52,436 bases of DNA from assembly GCA_964541895.1 (NCBI GenBank), contig CAZISM010000028.1, positions 1-52,436 on the forward strand, read 5' to 3'. This document shows, piece after piece, positions 1-9,413 of the stretch. The DNA is from CAZISM01 sp964541895 (GTDB lineage Bacteria; Zhuqueibacterota; Zhuqueibacteria; Residuimicrobiales; Residuimicrobiaceae). A program made the translations under genes and the position numbers. Numbering within the stretch: the first letter of the stretch is position 1; every line of letters begins with the position of its first letter. The notes under the pieces are model-generated. The model was given only the letters and a program-made list of their open reading frames with translations. It was not told where the DNA came from and searched no databases.

Positions 1-1709
1 TTTTGGATAACATCGCTGACCGCCGGCATAAGGGAGAAAAGCCAGTGCGATGAATCGTACATGGCCTGGCCGGGCGCAAAGTGTGAAATATCAGTTGCGC
101 CGGCCAGGGTGTTGATGGCAGTGTTAAATTGCAGAGCCGGCGCCAGGTACGGCGGACCCGTGTATTCCGCCATCAACTGCACACGATACTGCGCGCAGGC
201 GGCGCGGCTGTATTTGACGGAGAATAAAGTCTGTGCATCCGTATCGTTTAGAAAAGCGGGGCCATATTTGCCCAATATTTTTGCCAGCGCACCGGTATTG
301 CCCGAGCATACTCCCTGTGCTATGCCGATTTTCGGTCCACCCAATATGAGACCGATGGGTTTTCCGGTCTTGGCCCTGGCGGCCGCCAGCGTTTGACCTG
401 AAATCTCCTCCAGCCAGTTGTTGTACCAGAACATGAAATCCGACCAGCATTTCCTTCTATCGATGCCTGTTTCGTCGGCCATGGGGCCATAGGGAGGAAG
501 GATGTCCTCCCAATTTGAGAACGGCTGACCCCAGGCTTTTTCGAGCAGGCGCAGGTCATTCTGATAGGCCCCTTTTAACCATGCGCGAAAATTTTCTCGG
601 GCTGGTCGACTGAAAGCAGGAAACTCGGCATCCTTTGAAATGGTATAGTGCACTTCACCATAAAGGCTCACCGGTGCCGGAAGCATAAAAGAACAGATCC
701 AGGGCTTGGTCGAATAAAAATCGACGCCGGCCGCCACATGCTCGGCAAACTGCTTGATAAAATCAGGATGAAAAACGACGGTCTCGTCGCTGTGGTACAT
801 GTCCGCCACCTTTTCCACCGTATTTCTGCCATAAAGGTCCTGGTCAATGTCCTCCGGACTCAAATGGAGCGACTTGAGCAAGGGAGCGACGGCAAGTCTC
901 GCTGGGGTGAAATTCGTGGCCATGCCCTGCAGAAAAGCATATTCCTGCATGGGGTAGGCGGCGCCATTCGATAAAAATCCCATGCGAGTCTGCCGGTAGC
1001 GGTCCATTGCGGCTGAATCCCTTTTCAATATATTCCAGCTGCCGATTCGCGGCATGTTCAGCACAGACGACCGTGCGGCAATCTCTTTCTGGAACAGATC
1101 TGTCATGAATCGATTCTGCTCCGCCCCGCTGTTACGCACACAAAGGTCATCGATCCAGAATTGACCCGGAGATGCGGCTCCATCGCAGCGAATAACCACA
1201 TCGGAGAGCGCCAACAAGGTAAAGGGCTCATGCGGCTGCGCCTCCTGCATGCGGCCGAACGGGATCGCCACCTGCTGCCACGAATTGTTGTGCAGGGAAA
1301 CCGTAACCAGGTAATCGATGAGCTGCAGTTTCTTGTTCCAACCCCGGAATCCTATGCGAAGAGATAATGCCGAGCCGTCACCGCGCAGCCAGAGAACCAG
1401 TTCATCCGGCTTGCATTGCATCCATTCGGGCAAATGCTGGCTGATTCCCAACAAGGCTTCATACCACCCATCTCCAGGATGAATTTGCGCCTGCAGACTT
1501 TTCTCGCCGGAACGACAAACATCAGACCAGGTTATTATGAACCCGGCCTTTTTCTGCTGCAAAGCGCTGACGCTGTTTCCGTTGGACAGCTTCCAGCCGG
1601 ATAAGGAGGATTCAAAATCGTCGATCAGACAGGTGCGATGGAAATTCTCTTCGGCCGCCAATACCACGAGGCATGGAATGAAAATGAACAGCAAGGTAAT
1701 TTTTCTCAT
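1..1709 (-). CDS. GH42-like clan GH-A glycosidase, C-terminus beyond window edge
   Basis: The reading frame is open from an ATG at 1709 (good GGGAGAA binding site just upstream) to the window edge, about 569 codons without a stop, so the 3' end is missing. A Sec signal peptide (MRKITLLFIFIPCLVVLA) is followed by a beta-sandwich, carbohydrate-binding-like region (roughly residues 25-180) and a TIM-barrel part. The stretch FRAWLKGAYQ...LEKAWGQPFSNW resembles the GH42 pattern of a 'WL...Y...LN.AWGT.FW' block. Glu352 in LYGEVHY matches the acid/base position of GH14/GH42-like enzymes (GE-x-x-Y), and Glu515 in MAEYTG is a possible nucleophile; both assignments are inference. Likely an exported exo-glycosidase such as a beta-galactosidase or related enzyme. 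It lies 121 bases downstream of the preceding gene's start. The substrate is unknown. Confidence 0.75.
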   Translation of the reverse strand, partial: MRKITLLFIFIPCLVVLAAEENFHRTCLIDDFESSLSGWKLSNGNSVSALQQKKAGFIITWSDVCRSGEKSLQAQIHPGDGWYEALLGISQHLPEWMQCKPDELVLWLRGDGSALSLRIGFRGWNKKLQLIDYLVTVSLHNNSWQQVAIPFGRMQEAQPHEPFTLLALSDVVIRCDGAASPGQFWIDDLCVRNSGAEQNRFMTDLFQKEIAARSSVLNMPRIGSWNILKRDSAAMDRYRQTRMGFLSNGAAYPMQEYAFLQGMATNFTPARLAVAPLLKSLHLSPEDIDQDLYGRNTVEKVADMYHSDETVVFHPDFIKQFAEHVAAGVDFYSTKPWICSFMLPAPVSLYGEVHYTISKDAEFPAFSRPARENFRAWLKGAYQNDLRLLEKAWGQPFSNWEDILPPYGPMADETGIDRRKCWSDFMFWYNNWLEEISGQTLAAARAKTGKPIGLILGGPKIGIAQGVCSGNTGALAKILGKYGPAFLNDTDAQTLFSVKYSRAACAQYRVQLMAEYTGPPYLAPALQFNTAINTLAGATDISHFAPGQAMYDSSHWLFSLMPAVSDVIQ

Positions 1710-1830
1710 CTTTTCTCCCTGGCGACAAAGGTAGCCCATGTCGAGGCTTGACAGGTAGCCAACATGCTTTCCCAACATACAAGGCAAAAATTTAGTTAGC
1801 CATTCGCTGCGTGAGTTAGACAAGATACAC

Positions 1831-3810
1831 TTAACGGCTGGCCCACTGCAGCAAAGCTTCCAGGTTGATGGCGCTCTCCCACGGCCGGCAACGGGTGCCC
1901 TGCGGCTTGTCATCGAGATAATATTCCGACCAGGCACCGACGGCATCTGCCAGCGAAAGTGTTTTTTCATAAAAATAGGGAGCGCGCATATGGCCGGCGC
2001 GAGTAGCCGCATATAATACCAGGCCAAACTCGTAACCGACCGAACGGTTGGCACCGGGCATTTTGCCGGTTTTTATGTAAGCATCAATGATCTGTTCCAG
2101 CGCCGGCTGTAACTGTGGCAGAGTGACAAGTCCGGAGTGAAGATAAATGGGCGTCAGGCTCACGGATACCAGATCGTACAGTTTCGGCTCCACTTTGATG
2201 TAAGGACCCAACAGGAGACAGTTGGCACATTGGTACCGGCCGTTGCTGTCGCGCTCGGTCCAGGTGATGCCGGCAAAGCCGCTCTTGGGAAATACCAGAC
2301 AATTTTCTCCGGCCCGTTCACAGACCCCATGGCGGAATCGCGGCGGCTCGACAGCCTGTGCCCGGGAGGGGTTGTTGGTCATCACATGTCCGTCTCGCCA
2401 AAAATTCATCAGGAATTTATCTTTGCAGGCCTGTAAAAGCCTTATGTTTTCATCAATCCGCCGCTCGTTCCAGATTTTGTTTTTGGCGATCCATGACAAC
2501 AATTTCTCGCCCCCGTCGACGAACAACATGGTGGCTTCCGCAGATCCATCATTCATGACCGTGCGCGGCAACAATCCGCCGGCGATATAGGTCTCGTCGC
2601 CGTTAAACGGCAGCATGGCATGCACTAAATGCTTTTTTTGCGCCTCATAGGCCCACAGCAGCATGGGAGTTATCTCCCGGAGAAAGGCCTCATCACCGGT
2701 TTTTTGCAAAAGATCAAACGCCTGGATGATCAGATATCCCGTACTTTCCACGTCGTCATTTTCATGGATGTGGAATTGCTGAGCCTCCAGCCCTATGGTC
2801 TGGGCGTTGTGGATCTTGCCGAACTTTTTCCAAATCTGCCAGTAAAAATCCAGAATGGCCCTGGCTTCGGCATGACAGCCCAAAGCCAGCAGCCCCCGGG
2901 ACACACCATACTGGTCGCGCACATAACCCAGAGGATATGGGTATCCGGCCATCACCGAGCCCTGCACGGCCTGTTGCGTCTTGATCAAAACGGCGATATC
3001 ATCGATGACCTGCAGCAGTCTATCCCGTTGTGGCAGATCAGCCCGCCATTTACCTGTGAAATCAGTTCGGGTCTCACTGAACGCACGCCAGTACGACCTT
3101 GTTCTCTGCAGCAGAGCTGCAAAGCCGGAACGGAAAATCTCTTCCGTGTTCTGTATGACTTGTGGATATTCCGGTCCGCCGACGAAAAACAGATCACAAA
3201 CACCCGGCTCGCAGCGAAGTGTGAGTTTTTGCGGTTCGCTATCCGATCGCAGCAGCCGGACACGGCCTTGCCAGGCGATTTGATGGTGCAGGATACGCGG
3301 ATACACATAGGTCTGATAAATGATGGTGCCGGCGGGAACCTGGAGAAGAATCCCTCCCCGCCCTGTTGCCGCATCAAATCGATGTTGATTATCGGTAAGA
3401 CGTACGTACTCTTTTAAAATGACGTGGAATTCCAGCGGCTCTTTGGTCTCGATATGTCGGACCAAACAGGCGAGGTCGCGATCGACAAAGTCGATCATGC
3501 GGCCGATTTTTTTATGATTGGCCACGATGTCATGGGTCCAGATGGCGGTGCCGGTCTCGCGCATACTTTGCACGTGCTGTACCGGCGAAATGAGAGATAC
3601 CGTGAAAAAAGAAGGCGTTGAAAAAGGTCCAGGGTACAAATGTGTGATTTGCGGGCCCTGCTCGTACACCAGCATCTGGCCGTTGCCGAGAGAATGGACC
3701 GGTCGATCATCCCCCGCGTCATTTTTCCAGATGCGCGCAGGCGTCTGTGCGGATGCTGATGGCACAAGACACACGTAAAGCCACAACAGCCATAACACGT
3801 TTCTTTTCAT
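1831..3810 (-). CDS. exported six-hairpin (alpha/alpha)6-barrel glycosidase-like protein
   Basis: 659 residues with a Sec signal peptide ending near SASAQ (about residue 21). Residues 25-250 look like an N-terminal beta-sandwich. From about residue 280 the protein is helical with alternating blocks (PYPLGYVRDQYGVSRGL, HENDDVESTGYLI, FNGDETYIAGG) typical of six-hairpin glycosidases, where acidic residues in such loops act in catalysis. I cannot assign a CAZy family; it is distantly reminiscent of GH15/GH63/GH78-type barrels. Only 15 bases separate its start from the stop of the upstream DUF4038 gene, so the two are probably co-transcribed. The start at 3810 gives a clean signal peptide although its binding site is weak. 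Likely acts in the periplasm on an oligosaccharide released by the neighbours. Confidence 0.7.
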   Translation of the reverse strand: MKRNVLWLLWLYVCLVPSASAQTPARIWKNDAGDDRPVHSLGNGQMLVYEQGPQITHLYPGPFSTPSFFTVSLISPVQHVQSMRETGTAIWTHDIVANHKKIGRMIDFVDRDLACLVRHIETKEPLEFHVILKEYVRLTDNQHRFDAATGRGGILLQVPAGTIIYQTYVYPRILHHQIAWQGRVRLLRSDSEPQKLTLRCEPGVCDLFFVGGPEYPQVIQNTEEIFRSGFAALLQRTRSYWRAFSETRTDFTGKWRADLPQRDRLLQVIDDIAVLIKTQQAVQGSVMAGYPYPLGYVRDQYGVSRGLLALGCHAEARAILDFYWQIWKKFGKIHNAQTIGLEAQQFHIHENDDVESTGYLIIQAFDLLQKTGDEAFLREITPMLLWAYEAQKKHLVHAMLPFNGDETYIAGGLLPRTVMNDGSAEATMLFVDGGEKLLSWIAKNKIWNERRIDENIRLLQACKDKFLMNFWRDGHVMTNNPSRAQAVEPPRFRHGVCERAGENCLVFPKSGFAGITWTERDSNGRYQCANCLLLGPYIKVEPKLYDLVSVSLTPIYLHSGLVTLPQLQPALEQIIDAYIKTGKMPGANRSVGYEFGLVLYAATRAGHMRAPYFYEKTLSLADAVGAWSEYYLDDKPQGTRCRPWESAINLEALLQWASR

Positions 3811-3825
3811 GAGTGCCGTTCCAAA

Positions 3826-5424
3826 TTATTCTTTTGTTGTCAGTAAAATCCAATCCTGCTCATCCGGCTTGACTGGAATTTGCCAATGGCCTTGCAGCGG
3901 TGTTATGCTTTTGGCGATTTCTGAGTACTGTCCAGTGCGCGGATCAAACCAGCGGGCGGTGTACGTAGAACCTGGATTCATATTCTTCAACTGGCCCGTA
4001 GTGCGGCCGCTGCCGTAAAAGTAAACGACATAGACGTCAGAACCTGCTGATTTTAAAACAGACTGTTCCGGATTGTTGAACCTGGCCCAGGTTTCATCCT
4101 GGAACCTGGGGACAAGCTCCCACCACTTTAATGCGGTATAGAATTCATACAGATATTGCATCTGTTGTCCCCCGGGAAATTCAATGGCTTTTGACCAGAC
4201 ATCAATACCCCATTGTTCACAACAGGCACAGGAATCTGCGGTCCAGCAGATGTTCCAAATGCCATTGGCGCCATAGGCATAGCCCAGGCTGCCGCACTGG
4301 ATGGATTTGTAGGCGACTTTGCGCACCATATCGGCATGGTTGGTACCGGGACCGAGAATGATTTCTTCATAGTTGTTCTCGGCTTCGACGAACGGCTTGA
4401 CCTGAATGCTGTAATCCCAATAGACTTTATAATGTGCCATATCGTGCACTTTGCCATGACCGCCCTGCAAAAAGAACAGATCATGTTGCGGATCCTCTCC
4501 CCAGAACGTCGGCTCGCTCCGCGTCGACGCCCACAAATGGCAGGTGGCGGGATGGTTATAATCATCGACCGCATTCCAGGCATCAAAGGCATGTTTCCAT
4601 TTGTCCTGATTATTATCGATATCTATTTCCTGGCTGGTGAAAAAGAGCACCGGATACGCGCCATAGCGCGCGCATACATATTTTGCCAACCGTTCCGAAC
4701 CTTCCGGTGTAAAGTAATCGATAGTTTTATGGGCCGACAATCCAAAAGCATGAACGAGTCCGTGATCGGCGATATATTGGAAATACCTGTCCAGTTCTTT
4801 ATACTTGGCCGGATCGACCGCTGTGACCCCTCGGTTGCTCAGGGTATTGCCAACCGGATGCGATTGGTATACCGTGTATTTTTGCTGCAGTCGTTTTTGC
4901 ACCATGGGTACAAACTGTTCATCATATTTTTCCCACTCCATGAACCAGTGGGTGTCGCCCAGGTAAAAAAATGGTGTCTCATCCGCATGAACCAGATAGC
5001 GTCTGTCCTTGCTGACTTTTAAAAAGCCGTGCTGGTACACGGACAAATCACCGCCATAAGCGGTACAAACCAGTTCGCCTTTTTGGTTATGCAAACCACG
5101 GTTTTCCGGATCAGAGCACTCTATGGTATACGTCCAGGTGCCAGGTGTCGTCGGCGCAAAACGGACTTTCCAGATCTTACCTTCATACCAGAATCCAGGC
5201 CGATTCAAGGTCTGGCCGTCTGGACCGATAAAATGCGCTGTAAGGTGAACGTCCATAAACGGATTGGCATAGGTTTTGGCACTGACCAGAGTTATTTCAG
5301 ACATACGCCATCTTTCCACTGTCGGGATGCTGACGGTATGGCACGCCAGCAACAGAAAGAGCATAGCGGTCATGGCAATCGACGACAACGTGATTGATAC
5401 GAAAAAGCGATACTTCCTGTTCAT
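3826..5424 (-). CDS. DUF5060-DUF4038 glycoside hydrolase (apiosidase-like), lipoprotein
   Basis: 532 residues. A long hydrophobic N-terminus ends in the lipobox LLLAC, so it is probably an outer- or inner-membrane lipoprotein. Residues about 38-115 form a DUF5060 sandwich, about 130-440 a DUF4038 TIM barrel, and the end a putative collagen-binding-like sandwich (GSDVYVVYFYG, ARWFDPRTG). Likely catalytic carboxylates are Glu in FTSQEID and Glu in PFVEAENNYEE. The DUF4038 fold includes the GH140 apiosidases that act on rhamnogalacturonan II, but specificity in the wider family varies. The protein is a close paralogue of the upstream gene (5434-8041), aligned almost without gaps over about 500 residues. 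It starts 9 bases after that gene's stop, with a GAGGTG binding site lying next to it, suggesting translational coupling. Confidence 0.85.
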   Translation of the reverse strand: MNRKYRFFVSITLSSIAMTAMLFLLLACHTVSIPTVERWRMSEITLVSAKTYANPFMDVHLTAHFIGPDGQTLNRPGFWYEGKIWKVRFAPTTPGTWTYTIECSDPENRGLHNQKGELVCTAYGGDLSVYQHGFLKVSKDRRYLVHADETPFFYLGDTHWFMEWEKYDEQFVPMVQKRLQQKYTVYQSHPVGNTLSNRGVTAVDPAKYKELDRYFQYIADHGLVHAFGLSAHKTIDYFTPEGSERLAKYVCARYGAYPVLFFTSQEIDIDNNQDKWKHAFDAWNAVDDYNHPATCHLWASTRSEPTFWGEDPQHDLFFLQGGHGKVHDMAHYKVYWDYSIQVKPFVEAENNYEEIILGPGTNHADMVRKVAYKSIQCGSLGYAYGANGIWNICWTADSCACCEQWGIDVWSKAIEFPGGQQMQYLYEFYTALKWWELVPRFQDETWARFNNPEQSVLKSAGSDVYVVYFYGSGRTTGQLKNMNPGSTYTARWFDPRTGQYSEIAKSITPLQGHWQIPVKPDEQDWILLTTKE

Positions 5425-5433
5425 GGCAGCACC

Positions 5434-8041
5434 TCACTTGATAAATACCATCTTTTTTACATTTACGCCCGCCGATGACAAACCCGGCGCGACCATCTGA
5501 CAAAAATAGATACCGCTGGGCGCAAGAGAGTTTCGATCATCCCTTCCGTCCCAGACTGCTTTGTGCAGGCCTGCGGCTTGCTTCTCATCGACCAACATGC
5601 ATATCTTATTGCCGATCCGATCGTAAACGGTGATGATCACCCGGCCCGGCTCGGGCAAATAATAGCTGATGTGCGTGCCGGCGTTGAAGGGATTTGGATA
5701 GTTCTGCAAAAGTTGCATCTGTTCGGGAGTCGTCAGAGATTCGCTTCCGCCATCGACCGCGCTGGCCTTTCGGTAAAACTGATATAGCTCCTGAACCTCT
5801 TTTTCTGAAAGCGACCAATCATACACCTTGACTTCATCGATTTTGCCGTTAAAATAGTTAACATTTGAAGTATTGCCTGATCCAATACGNNNNNNNNNNN
5901 NNNNNNNNNNNNNNNNNNNNNNNNNNNNNNNNNNNNNNNNNNNNNNNNNNNNNNNNNNNNNNNNNNNNNNNNNNNNNNNNNNNNNNNNNCAGGCCGCGCG
6001 CCTTCTCTCCTGAAAAGACTACGCTCAGCGTATGACCGCCATCAATCTGAGTAAACGTATACTCCAGGAGCGGTCCCATGGACACGCCATCGACCAAAAC
6101 ATCGCGAACGACAAAACCGCTATTGGCAATGAATCTAAAACTTGACGTTTCACCCTTTGATACAACGATCGGACCGGAAGGGATAATCCTGCCGCCGCCG
6201 CCAGAATAGGTTTCAATTTTGTAAAGCCCCAGGCTGGAAAACCGGGCTTCGATGGTGTGGTTCTCCGTTACAGACGGAAAACTCCATTGCGAAACAGCGC
6301 CCACGGAATGGCCGTCGATCAGCACGTCCTGCAGCGCATAACCAAAATCAGATTCAAAGCGAAACACCTTCTCCTTCTGGTCGCCAACAAACACATCTCC
6401 GGAAGGATATATCCTTCCTCCAGGACCTGCCGCTGCACGGATTCGATGATAGGCCGCCGACGAAGCTTGATCCATCACCCAAAGCAGCCAATCCGCCCAG
6501 TCCGGCTTGTTGGGAATGGCCCATTGTCCGTCATTTGAAACCAATCCTTCATCGATCACCTGATAGTGATCGGTTTCCGGATTGAACCAAGTGGCGGTAT
6601 AAACAATGCCGGGCTTCAGGTTCTTCAATCGGCCGGTCGTTTGATCATCACCATAAAAATATGCCACATACACATCGGAACCGGCTGTCTTTAGTACCGC
6701 TTTTTCCGGGTCGTTAAACGTTGCCCAGTTTTCATCTTTGAACCGTGGATAAAGCTCCCACCATTTGAGGCTGGTATAAAATTCATAGAGATACTGCATA
6801 TGCTGTCCGGCCGGAAAATTGATCGCTTCAGACCAGATATCAACACCCCATTGTTCGCAACAAGCACAATCATCCGCCGTCCAGCATATATTCCAGATGC
6901 CATTTGCGCCATACCCATAGCCCAGGCTGCCGCATTGAATGGCTTTATAGGCCGCTTTCCGCACCATATCGGCATGGTTCGAACCGGCGCCGAGGCTGAT
7001 CTCCTCATAATTATTTTCCGCTTCAACAAAGGGCTTGGTGGGCTGGTTATAATCCCAATACGCTTTGTAATGCGCAATATCTTGCACCGTGCCATGTCCG
7101 CCCTGTAAAAAGAATAAATCATGCTGTGGATCATCCGCCCAATACGTCGGCTCTCCAGCAGTCGACGCCCACAGATGGCAGGTGGCGGGATGATTATAGT
7201 CATCCACCGCATTCCAGGCATCAAAGGCGTGTTTCCACTTTTCCTGATTACCGTATAGATCGATTTCCTGGCTGGTAAAAAAGATAACCGGATAGGCTCC
7301 ATACCGCGCACATACATATTTGGCCACTCGCTCCGCACCCTGCGGTGTAAAATAATCGATGGTCGAATGCGCCGATAATCCAAAAGCGTGGACCAGTCCG
7401 TTTTCAGCGATATATTTGAAATACGTGTCCAATTCCTTATACTTGGCGGGATCGACGGATGTGGCGCCGCTATGGCTCAGGGTGCTGCCGACCGGGTGGG
7501 ATTGGTACACGGTGAATTTCTGCTGCAGCCGCTTTTGTACCATCGGCACAAACTGTTCATTGAATGCTTCGAACTCCATAAACCAGTGCGTATCACCGAG
7601 ATAGAAAAACGGCGTACCATCGGCGTGCACCAGATATCGTTTGTTATCGCTGGTGCGAAGAAAGCCGTGTTTATAAATATTCAGGTCGCCGGTGTACGGA
7701 ATGCAATCGATAACTCCTGTTCGACCATGCAAACCGGAATTGCTGATATCGCTGCACGTTATCGAATAACGCCAGGTCCCGATCCGCGTAGGGGCAAAAC
7801 GTATTTTCCAAACATGGCCATCGTACCAGAACCCTGGACGATGGATGGTTACGCCATCCGGACCAATAAAAGCGGCCGTGATGGCCACATCTAAAAAAGG
7901 ATTGCCATACGTCTTGCTGCTGGTTAAGCTGATTTCACCAGCCTGCCACTGCGCTACTTGCGGTTGTGCCGACACGACCATCGGCAACACCATCAGACAC
8001 AAAAGGGGGAGCACCCCCCTTTTTAAAAACCCTGTCAGCAT
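5434..8041 (-). CDS. DUF5060-DUF4038 hydrolase with repeat, LamG and T9SS-type sorting domains (contains assembly gap)
   Basis: One gene interrupted by 100 Ns at 5890-5989. Before the gap: a Sec signal peptide (to about residue 25), DUF5060 (30-110), DUF4038 barrel (120-440) with Glu in FTSQEID and PFVEAENNYEE, a collagen-binding-like sandwich (445-530), and two InlB/bacterial-type repeats (about 540-684) each ending with an HTIEARF/HTLSVVF-like strand. After the gap, in another frame, the protein resumes with RIGSGNTSNVNYFNGKIDEV, the typical end of a LamG domain. A FlgD-like sorting domain follows, with NYPNPFNAGT and a final VKKMVFIK. The frame change is explained by the gap, whose length is a placeholder. 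The product is probably surface-exported by a PorV-dependent T9SS-like route, unlike its lipoprotein paralogue next door. Confidence 0.85.
5890..5989. other. assembly gap (100 N)
   Basis: Exactly 100 undetermined bases, a standard scaffolding placeholder. It falls in the LamG part of the gene at 5434-8041. The residues on either side (start and end of a LamG domain) imply that more than 100 bases, probably some 400, are really missing, and that the reading frame is continuous in the genome. Confidence 0.97.
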
Positions 8042-8093
8042 GATACATCCCGTTCATGTTGTACACTAGATCACGCCATCGTTATGCCAAAGT

Positions 8094-9311
8094 TCATCGC
8101 TTTCCAAACACCTCTTGTACCGCCTGCAAATATTCGAATCCGTGCACCCTATCAGGTTCCAGATAGCTGCCTTCGGTCCATTCATTCCAGGAATTTATGT
8201 TACAAATTTTTACAGGCGGCGTGCTCTTGTCGAGGAATTCTTTGGCAGCAACCAGGGCTTTTTTAAATTCAGCGGGCGTGTTATTCTTCAGGACCGGCGT
8301 AAACGGATAGCCGATGTTCTCGTAAATATCCGATTGCACCGTACGCGGGCTGGAATCCCAGCCGACGCTGATATTGGGATGGAACGGTGTGCCTTTGTAT
8401 TTATCCTCGGCAATAGACCAATATTGTACCGATTTTTCTCTGATCTGGGCGTATTCGGTTTGGGGAAATTCAGGCATGCTGACATTATGAATCCAGACAT
8501 ACGATGTAATGCTATTGGCCTGCAAGGCGGCCATGACCTGCTGTGACGTCATTTTCTTTTCTTTGACAAAAGCCTCCAGCCCCCAGTCGATTAGGTTCAG
8601 ATGCAAGTCACGAAATCCGGCTGCTTTGGTTTTTTTTCTGAATTCGGCCAAAGCCGTTTTGGCCTGTTCCAATCCTCCCAACCCTTCGATAAACGTCCCG
8701 ATCAGATAGATGGAAAAGTAAGGGGCGTTGTCGATCTTCCAATATGAAGGATGCATAAAATACTGTTTGATGACCAGGTCCGAGATTTTGGCAAACGTCT
8801 CCTTGTTCACGGCGCCAGGGTAAAGCGTCAAGGGCTGTGACTGGCGGCGTTCGGAATACTTGGTCGGCTCTATGTCCTGCCAGTCATGGTTAGCCCACAT
8901 CAGCGTAAATTTAACACGCTGGTTATTGCTTGCTTTCAGGTACCCCTCGTCCAGACAGCGATTCAAAAAAGGCCCGTCATAATAATACCAATCGAAAATA
9001 AAATGGGTGATACCGTGATCGGCAGCGACGGTAATTTTCTTAGCCATGACCTTTGGATCCGCTTCGTCTTCATATCCCCAGAGCGGGACCTTGGGTTGTT
9101 GATGCCCAGGGAATCTTGGCTGCGCGGCTTTGAGCACCTGCCATTCGGTCCAACCGGTACCATGGGCCTGTTCATTCCGGGCGTCAACATGCCAATTGGG
9201 AAAGTAATAGGCCCCGACCCAATACGTGGGCTGGCCAGAAAAAGACTGGGCAAACACCGTTACGAAACAAAAAACAGAGATCACGATCTGAAACAGAATG
9301 TGCTTTTTCAT
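8094..9311 (-). CDS. WbsX/GH99-like glycosidase, exported
   Basis: 405 residues with a Sec signal peptide (cleavage near VFAQ). The sequence matches the WbsX/GH99-like family: YYFPNWH near the start, PRFPGHQQPKVPLWGYEDE, ITHFIFDWYYYDGPF, and a C-terminal INSWNEWTEG. In GH99 endo-alpha-mannosidases the pair of catalytic Glu residues sits in an NEWHEG motif; here Glu377 and Glu380 of NEWTEG have the same spacing, so a retaining GH99-type mechanism is plausible (inference). Many relatives are named glycosyltransferase WbsX, but a signal peptide and hydrolase neighbours favour a hydrolase. Two close paralogues (28665-29900, 39351-40559) lie in the same locus. The start at 9311 has an AAAGGATA binding site. 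Confidence 0.82.
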   Translation of the reverse strand: MKKHILFQIVISVFCFVTVFAQSFSGQPTYWVGAYYFPNWHVDARNEQAHGTGWTEWQVLKAAQPRFPGHQQPKVPLWGYEDEADPKVMAKKITVAADHGITHFIFDWYYYDGPFLNRCLDEGYLKASNNQRVKFTLMWANHDWQDIEPTKYSERRQSQPLTLYPGAVNKETFAKISDLVIKQYFMHPSYWKIDNAPYFSIYLIGTFIEGLGGLEQAKTALAEFRKKTKAAGFRDLHLNLIDWGLEAFVKEKKMTSQQVMAALQANSITSYVWIHNVSMPEFPQTEYAQIREKSVQYWSIAEDKYKGTPFHPNISVGWDSSPRTVQSDIYENIGYPFTPVLKNNTPAEFKKALVAAKEFLDKSTPPVKICNINSWNEWTEGSYLEPDRVHGFEYLQAVQEVFGKR

Positions 9312-9413
9312 ACGAGTATCCTTTATGGAAAAATGCAGAGCATCATACTATAATATTTTTTGCCGATACAGCACCAGGGTCACCCGATTGCCGGTCTGCC
9401 GACACGGGTTCTT

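Noticed and set aside
5434..5890. Separate small gene with sorting domain, or a frameshifted pseudogene
   Set aside because: The frame change coincides exactly with the 100-N gap, and the residues on both sides belong to one LamG domain.
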